A stretch of DNA of 64,000 bases, from the NCBI RefSeq assembly GCF_905171775.1, contig NC_053497.1, positions 36,927,781-36,991,780 of the forward strand, written 5' to 3'. Below are positions 32,138 to 42,146 of the stretch, one piece after another (positions within the stretch are counted from its first letter, which is position 1; each line of letters starts with the position of its first letter). The notes below the pieces were generated by a model, which worked only from the letters and a program-made list of their open reading frames with translations, had not been told where the DNA came from and did no database searches. The stretch is from Rana temporaria (Eukaryota > Chordata > Amphibia > Anura > Ranidae). The position numbers were made by a program, and so were the translations under genes.

Positions 32138-33000
32138 AGTGGTTGTAACGTAAAAAACATTTTTTTTTCCGTTAAAGCATAATAGAATGCAAAGTGCTTC
32201 TGCTGTGTCAATTATCCATCTCCTGTGTCCCCTGTCTTCTCCCCCCTCCCCCTCCCTGTCAGATCAGGACCTAAAAAGCTTCTTAAAATCCATCCTTATA
32301 GAGTAATGCAATTAGATTTAAAGGAATTGTGCCGATGTGGGGTGCAGTGTGTCTCCCTTTGTAATGGTTTTGTGGGCAATACCTTTCTTGTAGCTGACCT
32401 GGCGGTCGCATGGTCTCCCTTGGGCTCTTTTTCTCTGCTCCCGGATTCCCACTGGCATCGGCCTGCTCCGTGCACTGGAAGGGGGGGCCGCAGGCGTCGG
32501 GTGGGAGGAGAGCGGAGGAAGGGGGAGCCGGTGTCCCGCTGGCATCTGTCGGCTCCATGCACTGAGGAGGTAGGGGCTGCGGGCATCGGACGCGAGGAGA
32601 GCGAAGGGGGGAGCCCCTGTCCCGCTGGCATCTGTCTGCTCCGTGCACTGGGGAGAGGGGGCTGCGGGCATCGGGCGGGAGGAGAGAAGAGGGGGAGCCG
32701 CTGTCCCGCTGGCATCTGTCTGCTCTGTGCGCTGAGGAGGGAGGGGCTGCGGGCATCGGGCAGGAGGAGAGCGGAGGGGGGGAGCCGCTGTCTCACTGGC
32801 GTTGGCCCACTCCGTGCACTGGGGGGGGGGGGGGGGGCGGGTGTAAGCCAGGAGGAGAGGAGAAGACCTCCGTCAATCATTCTGCAAGGTGGATCAAAAA
32901 TTTTTTTAACAAATTTTACTAGGGCTTGCAGCCCTCCCCGAGAATCATGCTAGGTCTTATTATCGGGGTAGGTCTTATTTTCGGGGACCCGACTACCCCA
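32134..33000. mobile_element. Composite: TTAA MITE start, minisatellite, and CCCCGAAAATAAG-type end
   Basis: TTAAAGTGGTTGTAACG at the left is a MITE start without a partner. The right part (32935-32990) is GTAGGTCTTATTTTCGGGG, the end motif of the element at 30941. The minisatellite at 32448 is between. Confidence 0.5.
32448..32840. repeat. ~84-bp GC-rich minisatellite, 4.5 units
   Basis: Units begin CCGCTGGCATCTGTCTGCTC and include GGAGGAGAGCGGAGGGGGG; starts near 32450, 32535, 32619, 32703 and 32790. As 84 is divisible by three, a 242-codon frame stays open across it. I treat that frame as an artefact. Seventeen G at 32821-32837 end the array. Confidence 0.88.
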
Positions 33001-33416
33001 ATAATGACACAACCACATATTTTCGATGTAAATGGCCATAGCAGCCTTTTATTAACAAACCATAAGTAACAAAATAACGTATTAATTCCTTTCTGCTTAA
33101 ACAACATATTTCTCCACCATAATGTACCTAACAGACTTTTCCATGAGGCTTAGATTAATAAAGTCATGTTTTCCTATATTGCATCGGCTGTATCAGCCAC
33201 CAGATTCCTATCCCGGCCCCTAGCCGCAGTTACACCAACTCAGGCACAATTTAATACCAGTTTACCACCCAATGCAGCACGATAAACGATAGCCCTTTAT
33301 TGACGTCACTGAGTATGGAAGGTACACCCATACCGAGATGGGCCAAACCCATTACACTCCTCCTGCTGTTTTTTGACCATGTTCACCCTCAAAAACCTAA
33401 GATTCCTGCCTACTGG
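33001..33416. other. No gene resolved
   Basis: Sequence with a TTTTATTAACAAACC-type tract; possibly a retroelement 3' region on the minus strand, without supporting motifs. Confidence 0.35.
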
Positions 33417-33537
33417 TCTGTTTCAGTTCCGAATTCAGCCCAAAATTCTGGCTAAAAATGGACCTAAAACTGTGAACCAGCACGCACCTGACCTCTGCTG
33501 TGAGCCGCATGCGGCTCATATGTGAACCCAGCCTTAA
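33417..33537 (-). mobile_element. Fragment of the TTAAGGCTGGGTTCACA MITE family
   Basis: Reverse of the left half of the copy at 1257: GCTCATATGTGAACCCAGCC then TTAA (33534-33537), with CAGCCCAAAATTCTGGCT inside. Truncated at the left. It shares the TTAA with the following MITE. Confidence 0.7.
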
Positions 33538-33916
33538 AGCAGAAGTAAACCGCAGTTAAAGAAAAAAAAATCCCCTGCATAGCAGAGTCATAATGTGCTA
33601 GTATGCATCGCATACTAGCACATTATGAGAAATTTACCTTAAAATAAAGCCCTCCGGCATCGCGTTGTCACTGCTGAGAAGGCTTCCATCTTCACCCGGT
33701 CTTCCTTCTGGGTTCGCAGCCTCTGGCTATATGAGTTGCCTGGGGCGTGCTGACGTCACTCCCGCACATTTGAGTGTACGGCATGAACTCCAAGGCTCAT
33801 GGTATCACTGACTGCATATCTCCTAAACAGCGCAAGTTTAGGAGATATTCCCTATACCTATAGGTAAGGCTTACCTGTAGGTAAAAGATGAAAAGGTGGG
33901 TTTACTATCTCTTTAA
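33534..33916. mobile_element. 383-bp TTAA MITE with perfect inner hairpin
   Basis: TTAAAGCAGAAGTAAACC mirrored by GGTTTACTATCTCTTTAA. The hairpin TCATAATGTGCTAGTATGC/GCATACTAGCACATTATGA is at 33589-33629. TTAA at 33534-33537 and 33913-33916. Confidence 0.88.
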
Positions 33917-34461
33917 TTAAAAAAAATATATAATTGTGTTATAATAGGTTGTATTTTATTATCTTAGAGATGGAAAAATAGCTTCATCCCAGCACTCCAG
34001 TTAACGGAAAACACCAATATCCCGAGCAGGTTGATGCACACTTGTCATAACTGGTCCCCTTCCTCATTCGTGTGCCAAGTAAACTTGGCAAGCCGTGAGA
34101 GGGAGGCAGGAGAGATGAAGGCCTGGACCTGTGCAGACACGTCACTGCAGACGGTACTTTCCTGACACTCAATGGAACTGAAGACGTGGCTGGGATATAT
34201 TACAGAACATCTTCAACGTTAGAGAACCGGCCCATCTAAATGTGATGAACTTCTACTAGATACACCATGACCTGGATGAATGAGAACCTTCGCAGACGTA
34301 TCTCCACATACTAATGGCAGAAAGTGCCAGAACGATTTCCCCTGCTGTCCTAAAGCAACCTATTCCCTCTATTGGAGAATGTCAGATTGTCTTTGGGCTT
34401 GTTCACATGGGCAGCCAGGCAGTGGTGGTAAAACCAGGCGTTGAGCTACAGTTTTACCGCC
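33917..34461. other. No gene resolved
   Basis: Unique-looking sequence to about 34390, then a TTGGGCTTGTTCACATGGGC MITE-like start whose mirrored end may be the GGCTCGGTTCACACC text near 35310. Confidence 0.4.
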
Positions 34462-34469
34462 CACAACCA

Positions 34470-35101
34470 CAGGGCCGTCTTTAAGGCAGGGCAAAAGGGG
34501 AAGCTGCCTTGGGCCCTGTCATTGTTGTGCGGCCCAAAGCAGCTGCCTCATACTTGCCAACTATCCCAGTTTAAATTCCCTTGTCCCTTGAAGTTTTAGT
34601 CCTGATTTCTTGGTGTGAAGTGCTGCTACTAATGCTGCCCAGCTCTGCCCTATTGTTGTGTACAGATGACTCACCTGCTGACCCTGTGTTTACATGTAAA
34701 TAACCGTCATTCATATGTAAATAACGGGAACATTCATATGTAAATAGCAACGGCATTCATATGTAAATACCTGAATCTGGTGGCATTCATATGTAAATAA
34801 AGGCGGCATTTGTATGTATATTATGCCCCTCTGCAGTGAAGAAATTATGTGCTGTAACCTCCAACAACCAATCAATGAGCAGTATTATTGTACAGTAATC
34901 TTTAGCAACCAATCAACAAGAAGAAATCATGTGCTGATAGCAACTAATCAGTGAGCCATAATGTGTGCTGTACCTCTAGCAACCAGTCAGTAAGTGGCAA
35001 GCAATCGCAATCACTGCCTGATCTGATAAAGTAAACTGATTTTAAGTCTAGCTGATATTTATTGGATGTCTCAGGTCCAATCAACATTAAAGACGGCCCT
35101 G
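34470..35101. mobile_element. 632-bp hAT-type element
   Basis: Perfect 15-bp ends CAGGGCCGTCTTTAA and TTAAAGACGGCCCTG with the exact 8-bp duplication CACAACCA (34462-34469, 35102-35109). No transposase. Holds a CATTCATATGTAAATA tandem tract and a piece resembling the CATACTTGCCAACT end of the 19277 family. Confidence 0.95.
34685..34825. repeat. Short tandem CATTCATATGTAAATA repeat
   Basis: Five to six degenerate 20-30 bp units sharing CATTCATATGTAAATA, inside the hAT element at 34470. Confidence 0.8.
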
Positions 35102-35399
35102 CACAACCACCCTAAACAAAAGCATGCAGTTGCTCAGGGCTGTGAACTTGCCACAGCCACAATGCTTTGTAGCCACAACAAAAATGAAATGTTGTGGTGC
35201 ATTGGACAGTTGGTACTGGTGCCCATGGTGGCCCATCCAAGTGTATGAGGCTGCGCCGCAACCGCCCTGCAACCACCTGCAATGCATGGTTGGTGGTTAA
35301 TCCTTTTTGAGGCTCGGTTCACACCTATGCGTTTTTTAATGCTTCAAAAACAAAAAACGTCTTCAAAAACCTTGTCTCCTTGAACGCCACAGAACTGCT

Positions 35400-35992
35400 C
35401 GTTTGGACTTTGCAAGAGAGCACCAAACATGGGACATTCAAAGGTGGAAGAAAGTTTTATTCTCTGATGAGAAAAAATGTAACCTTGATGGTCCTGATGG
35501 TTTCCAACGTTACTGGCATGACAAGCAGATCCCACCTGAGATGTTTTCTACGCGCCACAGTGGAGGGGGCGCCATAATGGTCTGGGTGCTTTTTCCTTCA
35601 GTGGAACAATGGAGCTTCAGGAACTGCAAGGGCATCAAACGGCCGCTGGCTATGTCCAGATGTTGCAGAGAGCATTCCTCATGACTGAGGGCCCTCGTCT
35701 GTGTGGTAACGACTGGGTTTTTCAACAGGACAACGCTACAGTACACAATGCCCGAAGGACAAGGGACTTCTTCCAGGAGAATAACATCACTCTTTTGGCC
35801 CATCCTGCGTGTTCCCCTGATCTAAATCCAATTGAGAACCTTTGGGGATGGATGGCAAGGGAAGTTTACAAAAATGGACAACAGTTCCAGACAGTAGATG
35901 GCCTTTGTGCGGCTGTCTTCACCACTTGGAGAAATGTTCCCACTCACCTCATGGAAACGCGAGGCATCAAGCATGCCGAAACAAATTTTTGA
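35400..35992 (+). pseudogene. Tc1-like DD34E transposase remnant
   Basis: 35403-35545 reads DFAREHQTWDIQRWKKVLFS DEKKCN..., with the first catalytic Asp in FSDEKK. After a frameshift near 35600 the frame from 35609 gives FQQDNATVHNARRTRDFF (second Asp) and SPDLNPIENLWGW (Glu, 34 residues later), ending HLMETRGIKHAETNF. The N-terminal DNA-binding half is lost. The catalytic triad is preserved in sequence but not in one frame. Confidence 0.87.
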
Positions 35993-36265
35993 AGTGATCA
36001 ACAATAACGGCGGAGCTACTCATTACTGAGTTCATGTTTGGAAGTTGGATTTCTGTTTTGGGGGGGTTTAGTTGTGGTCCTAAACTTTTGATCAGCTGAA
36101 AAACAGCCTGTTTCAGTTTATTTGTTGTTTTCATAAAATTGAATGCTCAAAAAATGTTTTGTCTCACTCTCATTTCTTCTTGTTGCATGTTGAAGCTCTA
36201 CTTGGAACCTTGTTAAGATCCAACAATGTAAAATATGATTTTTTGCCATTTTTCAAGTGGTATTA

Positions 36266-36673
36266 GGCCTTGTACACACAGTCAGTCAAAACCGATGGAA
36301 ACGGACTGAAGGTCCATTTCATCAGTCCAAAACGATGGTGTGTAGGCCCCATCGGTCAGTTATCCGTCGGTTGAAAAATTTAGAACTTGCTTTAAAATTC
36401 AACAGATGAACGCCTAACCGATCGGTCAAAACCAACGGTTAGTATCGGTTAAAAGCCCGCACATGCTCAGAATCAAGTCGACGCATGCTTGGAAGCATTG
36501 AACTTCATTTTTCTCAGCACGTCGTTGTGTTTTACGTGGACCGCGTTGGACTCGATTGTTTTTTTAACTGATGGTGTGTAGGCACATCAGACCATAAGTC
36601 AGCTTCATCGGTTAACCGATGAAACGCTCCTTCAGTCCGTTCTCATCGGATGGACTGATCGTGTGTACAGGGC
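36266..36673. mobile_element. 408-bp TWA MITE (GTACACACGA family)
   Basis: GGCCTTGTACACACAGTCAG mirrored by GATCGTGTGTACAGGGC; TTA on both sides (36263-36265, 36674-36676). Inserted in the right terminal region of the Tc1 element. Confidence 0.9.
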
Positions 36674-36709
36674 TTAAAACTTTTGATCAGGACTGTATCT
36701 AGATCTGAT

Positions 36710-36948
36710 TGAAGTTGATTCCTTCAATTTGTATTTGAGATTCGTATTCGGTATTAGTTTTATGTTTATTTAGAATTTTCTTCTAAGTTACTGATTTTTT
36801 TTTTTTTTCGATTCAAAACTTTTGACTCTAAGTTTTGAAATCGGTCGAATCAAAAACTTTTTAGATTTTTTTTTTCGAATGAAAACTTTTGAATCTGTAC
36901 ATTTTTAAATCAAAAGAAAAATCCACATCAAATGATTTCAATGACGCT
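36710..36948. other. AT-rich repeat remnant (left half)
   Basis: TTCGATTCAAAACTTTTGA-type text; the matching style resumes at 38780-38990 after the TTAA element, suggesting that the TTAA element inserted into an older AT-rich repeat. Confidence 0.4.
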
Positions 36949-37071
36949 TTAACCCTTTCGCTGCCAGAGGCGTTTTTGCGTTTTTTTGCACACATGTTTA
37001 AAAAAATAATTTTAGGCCTGAAGATTACTGAAGATTACTCAAAACATAAAAAAATTATATACAGTGCCTTG

Positions 37072-38330
37072 TGAAAGTATTCGGCCTCCTTGAACTTTGC
37101 GACCTTTTGCCACATTTCAGGCTTCAAACATAAAGATATAAAACTGTAATTTTTTTTGAAGAATCAACCACAAGTGGGACAATCATGAAGTGGAACGAAA
37201 TTTATTGGATATTTCAAACTTTTTTAACAAATAAAAAACGGAAAAATTGGGCGTGCAAAATTATTCAGCCCCTTTACTTTCAGTGCAGCAAACTCTCTCC
37301 AGAAGTTCAGTGAGGATCTCTGAATGATCCAATGTTGACCTAAATGACTAATGATGATAAATAGAATCCACCTGTGTGTAATCAAGTCTCCGTATAAATG
37401 CACCTGCACTGTGATAGTCTCAGAGGTCCGTTTAAAGCGCAGAGAGCATCATGAAGAACAAGGAACACACCAGGCAGGTCCAAGATACTGTTGTGGAGAA
37501 GTTTAAAGCCAGATTTGGATACAAAAAGATTTCCCAAGCTTTAAACATCCCAAGGATAATATTGACATGGAAGGAGTATCAGACCACTGCAAATCTACGA
37601 AGACCTGGCCGTCCCTCTAAACTTTCAGTTCATACAAGGAGAAGACTGATCAGAGATGCAGCCAAGAGGCCCATGATCACTCTGGATGAACTGCAGAGAT
37701 CTACAGCTGAGGTGGGAGACTCTGTCCATAGGACAACAATCAGCCGTATACTGCACAAATATGGCCTTTATGGAGGAGTGGCAAGAAGAAAGACATTTCT
37801 TAAAGATATCCATAAAAAGTGTTGTTTAAAGTTTGCCACAAGCCACCTGGGAGACACACCAAACATGTGGAAGAAGGTGCTCTGGTCAGATGAAAGCAAA
37901 ATCAAACTTTTTGGCAACAATGCAAAACGTTATGTTTGGCGTAAAAGCAACACAGCTCATCACCCTGAACACACCATCCCCACTGTGAAACATGGTGGTG
38001 ACAGCATCATGGTTTGGGCCTGCTTTTCTTCAGCAGGGACAGGGAAGATGGTTCAAATTGATGGGAAGATGGATGGAGCCAAATACAGGACCATTCTGGA
38101 AGAAAACCTGATGGAGTCTGCCATAGACCTGAGACTGGGACGGAGATTTGTCTTCCAACACGACAATAATCCAAAACATAAAGCAAAATCTACAATGGAA
38201 TGGTTCACAAATAAACATATCCAGGTGTTAGAATGGCCAAGTCAAAGTCCAGACCTGAATCCAATCGAGAATCTGTGGAAAGAACTGAAAACTGCTGTTC
38301 ACAAACGCTCTCTATCCAACCTCACATTGC
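37072..38330 (+). mobile_element. Tc1-like element, 3' truncated
   Basis: Left end CAGTGCCTTGTGAAAGTATT after TA at 37070-37071, with a long 5' region before the transposase ATG at 37451. Tc1 text stops abruptly near 38330 and the right inverted repeat is missing. Confidence 0.9.
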
Positions 38331-38563
38331 AACACATCCTTTCCCAGCAAAGCGAGGTGGGGACACCAAGAGCTGTACCCGGAAGGGATGTCAGAGACGT
38401 CGCTTTCCGGGTCACAAGAAGAAGGGGAGAAGAGCGCCCTTCTCCTTCCCCTCCACCTACCGGCACCCGCCATGGAGCTCCCGGGCCCACCAATGGGCAA
38501 GCGGAGCCCGGTAAGCATGGTAGGGTGGGGGTGCTTTTCCCGGGGGTGTGTTATCTCACCTAA
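37451..38563 (+). pseudogene. Tc1-like transposase, open but missing its C-terminus
   Basis: Cut-and-paste transposase of the Tc1 group, integrating at TA. Residues 1-110 form the paired-like DNA-binding region (FGYKKISQALNIP, a GRPSKL AT-hook-like motif, SVHRTTISRILHKYGL). The DDE domain has D147 (VLWSDESKIKL), D238 (VFQHDNNPKHK) and E273 (SPDLNPIENLWKEL), spaced as DD34E. No stop or frameshift occurs through ~residue 292, so this is the least decayed transposase here. About 48 C-terminal residues (family ~340) are replaced by 78 residues read from the host TTAA element. Without a right inverted repeat the copy cannot be complete. Activity in trans is untested. Confidence 0.9.
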
Positions 38564-38709
38564 CAGGCAAGAGTCTGCCTGTCAGTTTCACACACAATCC
38601 CGGCAGCTACAGCCACCGGATTTTGTGTAAACCCCCCCCCCCCCCCCGGTAGGTCCGTTCAACGTACAGACCTGGTGGTGAAAGGCGGACCTACCGGCGA
38701 AAAGGTTAA

Positions 38710-39220
38710 ATCACCTTTGGCTTAACAAAAACAGCATTATTTTGAAATGGTACTCTGATAACAAAGACAGTCTTTGATTTCATAGATATGTTTACATTTA
38801 GAATTCGACTGGAGTTCGATTCAAATTTTTTATTTGAATTTTGGAAATTCACACAAATTTAATTTTGTTATTAGGAGCATTCGGTAAATTTCATTTATAC
38901 TGTAATTCGGGTATTCGGATATATCCAATTCTCCGAATAACGAAAAATGTGTCAGAATATTTATTTAGAACGAAACAAACCGCACATGTCTAATGATATT
39001 TTAGATTCCTGTATAGACATTACTGAATAATGTTAGGAATAAATACTATTTTCAGAATGTGTGGGTTTACTGCTCTGTCTTAAAAAATCTTATTTTTCAG
39101 GAGGGTGTAGTCATGCGTTCTAAAAAATGCACGTCTTTGCTGATTTGTCAGCTCTAATTCCGGCTGGCCCTGACAGAGAATGCAATACGGACAGCGATGC
39201 CCTACATTCCTCAAAAATAC
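38710..39220. other. AT-rich repeat remnant (right half) and unique sequence
   Basis: 38780-38990 carries TTCGATTCAAATTTTTT and CCGAATAACGAAAAATG, ending ACCGCACATGTCTAATG, text I recall as a recurrent frog repeat end. No gene. Confidence 0.45.
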
Positions 39221-39223
39221 CCT

Positions 39224-39938
39224 GGGCCAGATTCACAGAGATTTAGATCGGCGCAGCGTATGTGAGATACGCTACGCCGCTGTAACTTACTTTGGGCTGG
39301 TTCGAACGAATTTGCGCCGTAAGTTACGGCGGCGTAGCGTATCTCTGGCGGTCTAATTCAAATCGGCGATCAGGGGACGGGTTTCATTTAAATGAAGCGC
39401 GTCCCTGCGCCGATTGAACTGCGCATGCTCTGTTTAGAAATTTCCCGCCGTGCTTTGCGCAAAATGACGTCGCAACGACGTCATTTTTGAAATTAGACGT
39501 GAGTTACGTCCATCCCTATTCACGGACGACTTACACACAAAAAAAAAAAAAAAATCTAAATTTGACGCGGGAACGATGGCCATACTTAACATGGCAAGTC
39601 TATGTATACGCCGCAAAATACCAGCTTTAACTATACGCCGGAAAAAGCCGACTACAGACAACGTTAGAAAATGCGACGGCCGCGCGTACGTTCGTGGATC
39701 GTCGTAAATCGCTAATTTGCATACCCGACGCGGAAAACGACGCAAACTCCACCCAGCGGGTGCCAAAGTATTGCACCTACGATCCAAAGGCGTACGAAGC
39801 CGTACGCCTGTCGGATCTTACCCAGAAGCCGTCGTATCTTGGTTTGAGGATTCAAACTAAAGATACGACGCAGGAAATTTGAAAGTACGCCGGCGTATCA
39901 GTAGATACGCCGGCGTACTTGCTCTGTGAATCTGGCCC
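39224..39938. mobile_element. 715-bp MITE with GGGCCAGATTCACAGAG ends
   Basis: GGGCCAGATTCACAGAG mirrored exactly by CTCTGTGAATCTGGCCC. CCT on both sides (39221-39223, 39939-39941). Interior GGCGCAGCGTA/TACGCTACGCCGC motifs relate it to 22208-23308. Confidence 0.88.
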
Positions 39939-40034
39939 CCTAAGTTTAAGGCAGATCTTCACCAATTTTTTAAAGTTATGTTCACCATAAATGGATATTA
40001 TATTTTTTTTAAATTTGAAAGTATGTTTTTTCCT

Positions 40035-40927
40035 TTAACCACTTAAGGACCGCCTCCTGCACATTTACGTTGGCAGAATGGCACTGCTGGGCACATGCAC
40101 GTACAGGTACGTCCTGTGCTACTACCCAGCCGTATGTCGTGGGCGCGCGCCCGTGACCCGGTCCGAAGCTCCGTGACCGGGACCGCGGGACCCGCGATCG
40201 GTCCCTGGAGCTGAAGAACGGGGAGAGCCGTGTGTAAACACGGCTTCCCTGTTCTTCACTGTGGCGGCAGCATCGATGGTGTGATCCTTTTTATAGGGAT
40301 ACACAATCGATGACGTCACACCTACAGCCACCCCCCCCTACAGTTGTAAACGCACATGAGATCACACATAACCCCATCAGCGCCCCCTGTGGTTAACTCC
40401 CAAACTGCAACTGTCATTTTCACAGTAAACAATGTATTTTAAATGCATTTTTTGCTATGAAAATGACAATGGTCCCAAAAATGTGTCAAAATTGTCCGAA
40501 GTGTCCGCCATAATGTCGCAGTCACGAAAAAAATCGCTGATCGCCGCCATTAGTAGTAAAAAAAATAAATAATAAAAATGCAATAAAACTATCCCCTATT
40601 TTGTAAACGCTATAAATTTTGCGCAAACCAACCGATAAACGCCAAAAATAGGTTGAAGAATACGTATCGGCCTAAACTGAGGAAAAAAAATGTTTTTTTT
40701 ATATATTTTTGGGGGATATTTATTATAGCAAAAAGTAAAAAATGTTGTATTTTTTTCAAAATTGTCGCTCTATTTTTGTTTATAGCGCAAAAAATAAAAA
40801 ACGCAGAGGTGATCAAATACCACCCAAAGAAAGCTCTATTTGTGGGGAAAAAAAGGACGCCAGTGCCGAATCGCAAAACCTGGCCGGGTCCTTTAGCTGC
40901 ATTTTGGTCCGGGTCTTAAGTGGTTAA
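40035..40927 (+). mobile_element. Long TTAA-family element (plus)
   Basis: TTAACCACTTAAGGACCGCC mirrored by GGTCCGGGTCTTAAGTGGTTAA. Collinear with the reference copy at 11367. The right TTAA (40924-40927) is the left TTAA of the next element, which faces the other way. Confidence 0.9.
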
Positions 40928-42143
40928 CCACTTCAGCACCGGAAGATTTTACCCCCTTCCTGAACAGAACACTTTTTACAATTTGGCACTGCTTTTCTTT
41001 AATTGAAAATTGCGCGGTCATGCGATGCTGTACCCAAACAAAATTTGCGTCTTTTTTTCCCCACAAATAGAGCTTTCTTTTGGTGGTATTTGATCACCTC
41101 TGCGGTTTTAATTTGTTTGCGCTATAAACAAAAAAAGACCAACATTTTTTTTCAAAAAACAATATTTTTTACTTTTTGCTATAATAAATATTCCCCAATT
41201 TGAAACAAAAATCAAATAAAAATGTCTTCATCAGTTTAGGCCGATAGATATTATTCTACATATTTTTGGTAAAAAAATCACAATAAGCGTATATTGATTG
41301 GTTTGCGCAAAAGTTATAGCGTCTACAAACTATGGGAAAGATTGATGGCATTTTTATGGCATTTTTGTTTTAGAAAATTACTTATAACCCCCAAACATTT
41401 TCTATATATTAGCAGAGACCCTAGAGCTGGGATATGCAATTAGCAGACCTCCAGCTGTTGCAGAACTACAAATCCCATGAGTCATAGCAAGACTCTGACA
41501 GCCACAAGCATGACACCCAGAGGCAGAGGCATTATGGGGCTTGTAGTTTTGCAACAGCTGGAGGTCCGCTAATTGCATATGCCTGCCCTAGAGAATAAAA
41601 TGGTAAATGTTGCAATTTTTCATGTCATACGGTATTTGCGCAGCAGTTTTTCAAGCGCAATTGTTTTGGTAATTTTTTTGTTTAATGAATAAAAAAAACA
41701 AAAACAAAAACAAACATGATCTATACCCCAATGTTACGCAGAGTAAATAGATAACTAACATTTCACACATAAAATTGCGCACGCTCTTGGAACAAACTAC
41801 GGTTTTTAAAAATCTCCATAGGCAATGCTTTAAACACATGTTTTGAGTTACAGAGGAGATCTAGGGCTAGAATTAGTGCTTTCGCTCTAACATTCGTGGG
41901 GATACCTCACATCTGTGGTGTAAACATGATTTATATTTACGTGTGTGACTTATGTATACTTTTTGCACGCAATCATAGAGGGATGTGTTATTTGTACACT
42001 GTCCCTTTTTAATTTTTTATTTATTTTATTCCTATTACAAGGAATATAAACACGGAGTGTAACAAAACATAAGGATGACAAGTCCTCTTTTTAGAGAGAT
42101 CTAAGATCAGAAAGACCCCAAATTTCTTCTTTACCTTGAAATG
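40924..42143 (-). mobile_element. TTAA-type element (minus), interrupted twice
   Basis: TTAACCACTTCAGCACCGG start, TTTTGGTGGTATTTGATCACC in reverse, then further AT-rich interior typical of longer copies. Interrupted by the 159-bp hAT MITE (41427) and broken by the palindromic element at 42147. Text after 44428 may continue it to about 44480. The far TTAA was not identified. Confidence 0.72.
41427..41585. mobile_element. 159-bp hAT MITE (copy 2 of 2)
   Basis: CTGGGATATGCAATTAGC mirrored by GCTAATTGCATATGCCTG. Exact 8-bp duplication CCCTAGAG (41419-41426, 41586-41593). Same length and body as 61606-61764. Confidence 0.93.
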
Positions 42144-42146
42144 TAA

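Larger units (their letters stand above)
35360..36695 (+). mobile_element. Tc1-like element, 5' truncated, 3' end split by a MITE
   Basis: The right end AAAACTTTTGATCAGGACTG is followed by TA (36696-36697). Its subterminal copy (CCTAAACTTTTGATCAGCTG) is near 36080. The TWA MITE at 36266-36673 sits a few bp from the end. The left end is missing. Confidence 0.85.
36949..38709 (+). mobile_element. TTAA-flanked element TTAACCCTTTCGCTG, carrying a Tc1 copy
   Basis: TTAACCCTTTCGCTGCC mirrored by CCGGCGAAAAGGTTAA; TTAA at 36949-36952 and 38706-38709. The GC-rich right part contains 16 C at 38632-38647. The Tc1 element at 37072 lies inside it. Confidence 0.82.

Noticed and set aside
33984..34390. 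Possible retrogene around ATGACCTGGATGAATGAGAA
   Set aside because: Short readable stretches in two frames only, no domain and no poly(A) or duplication.
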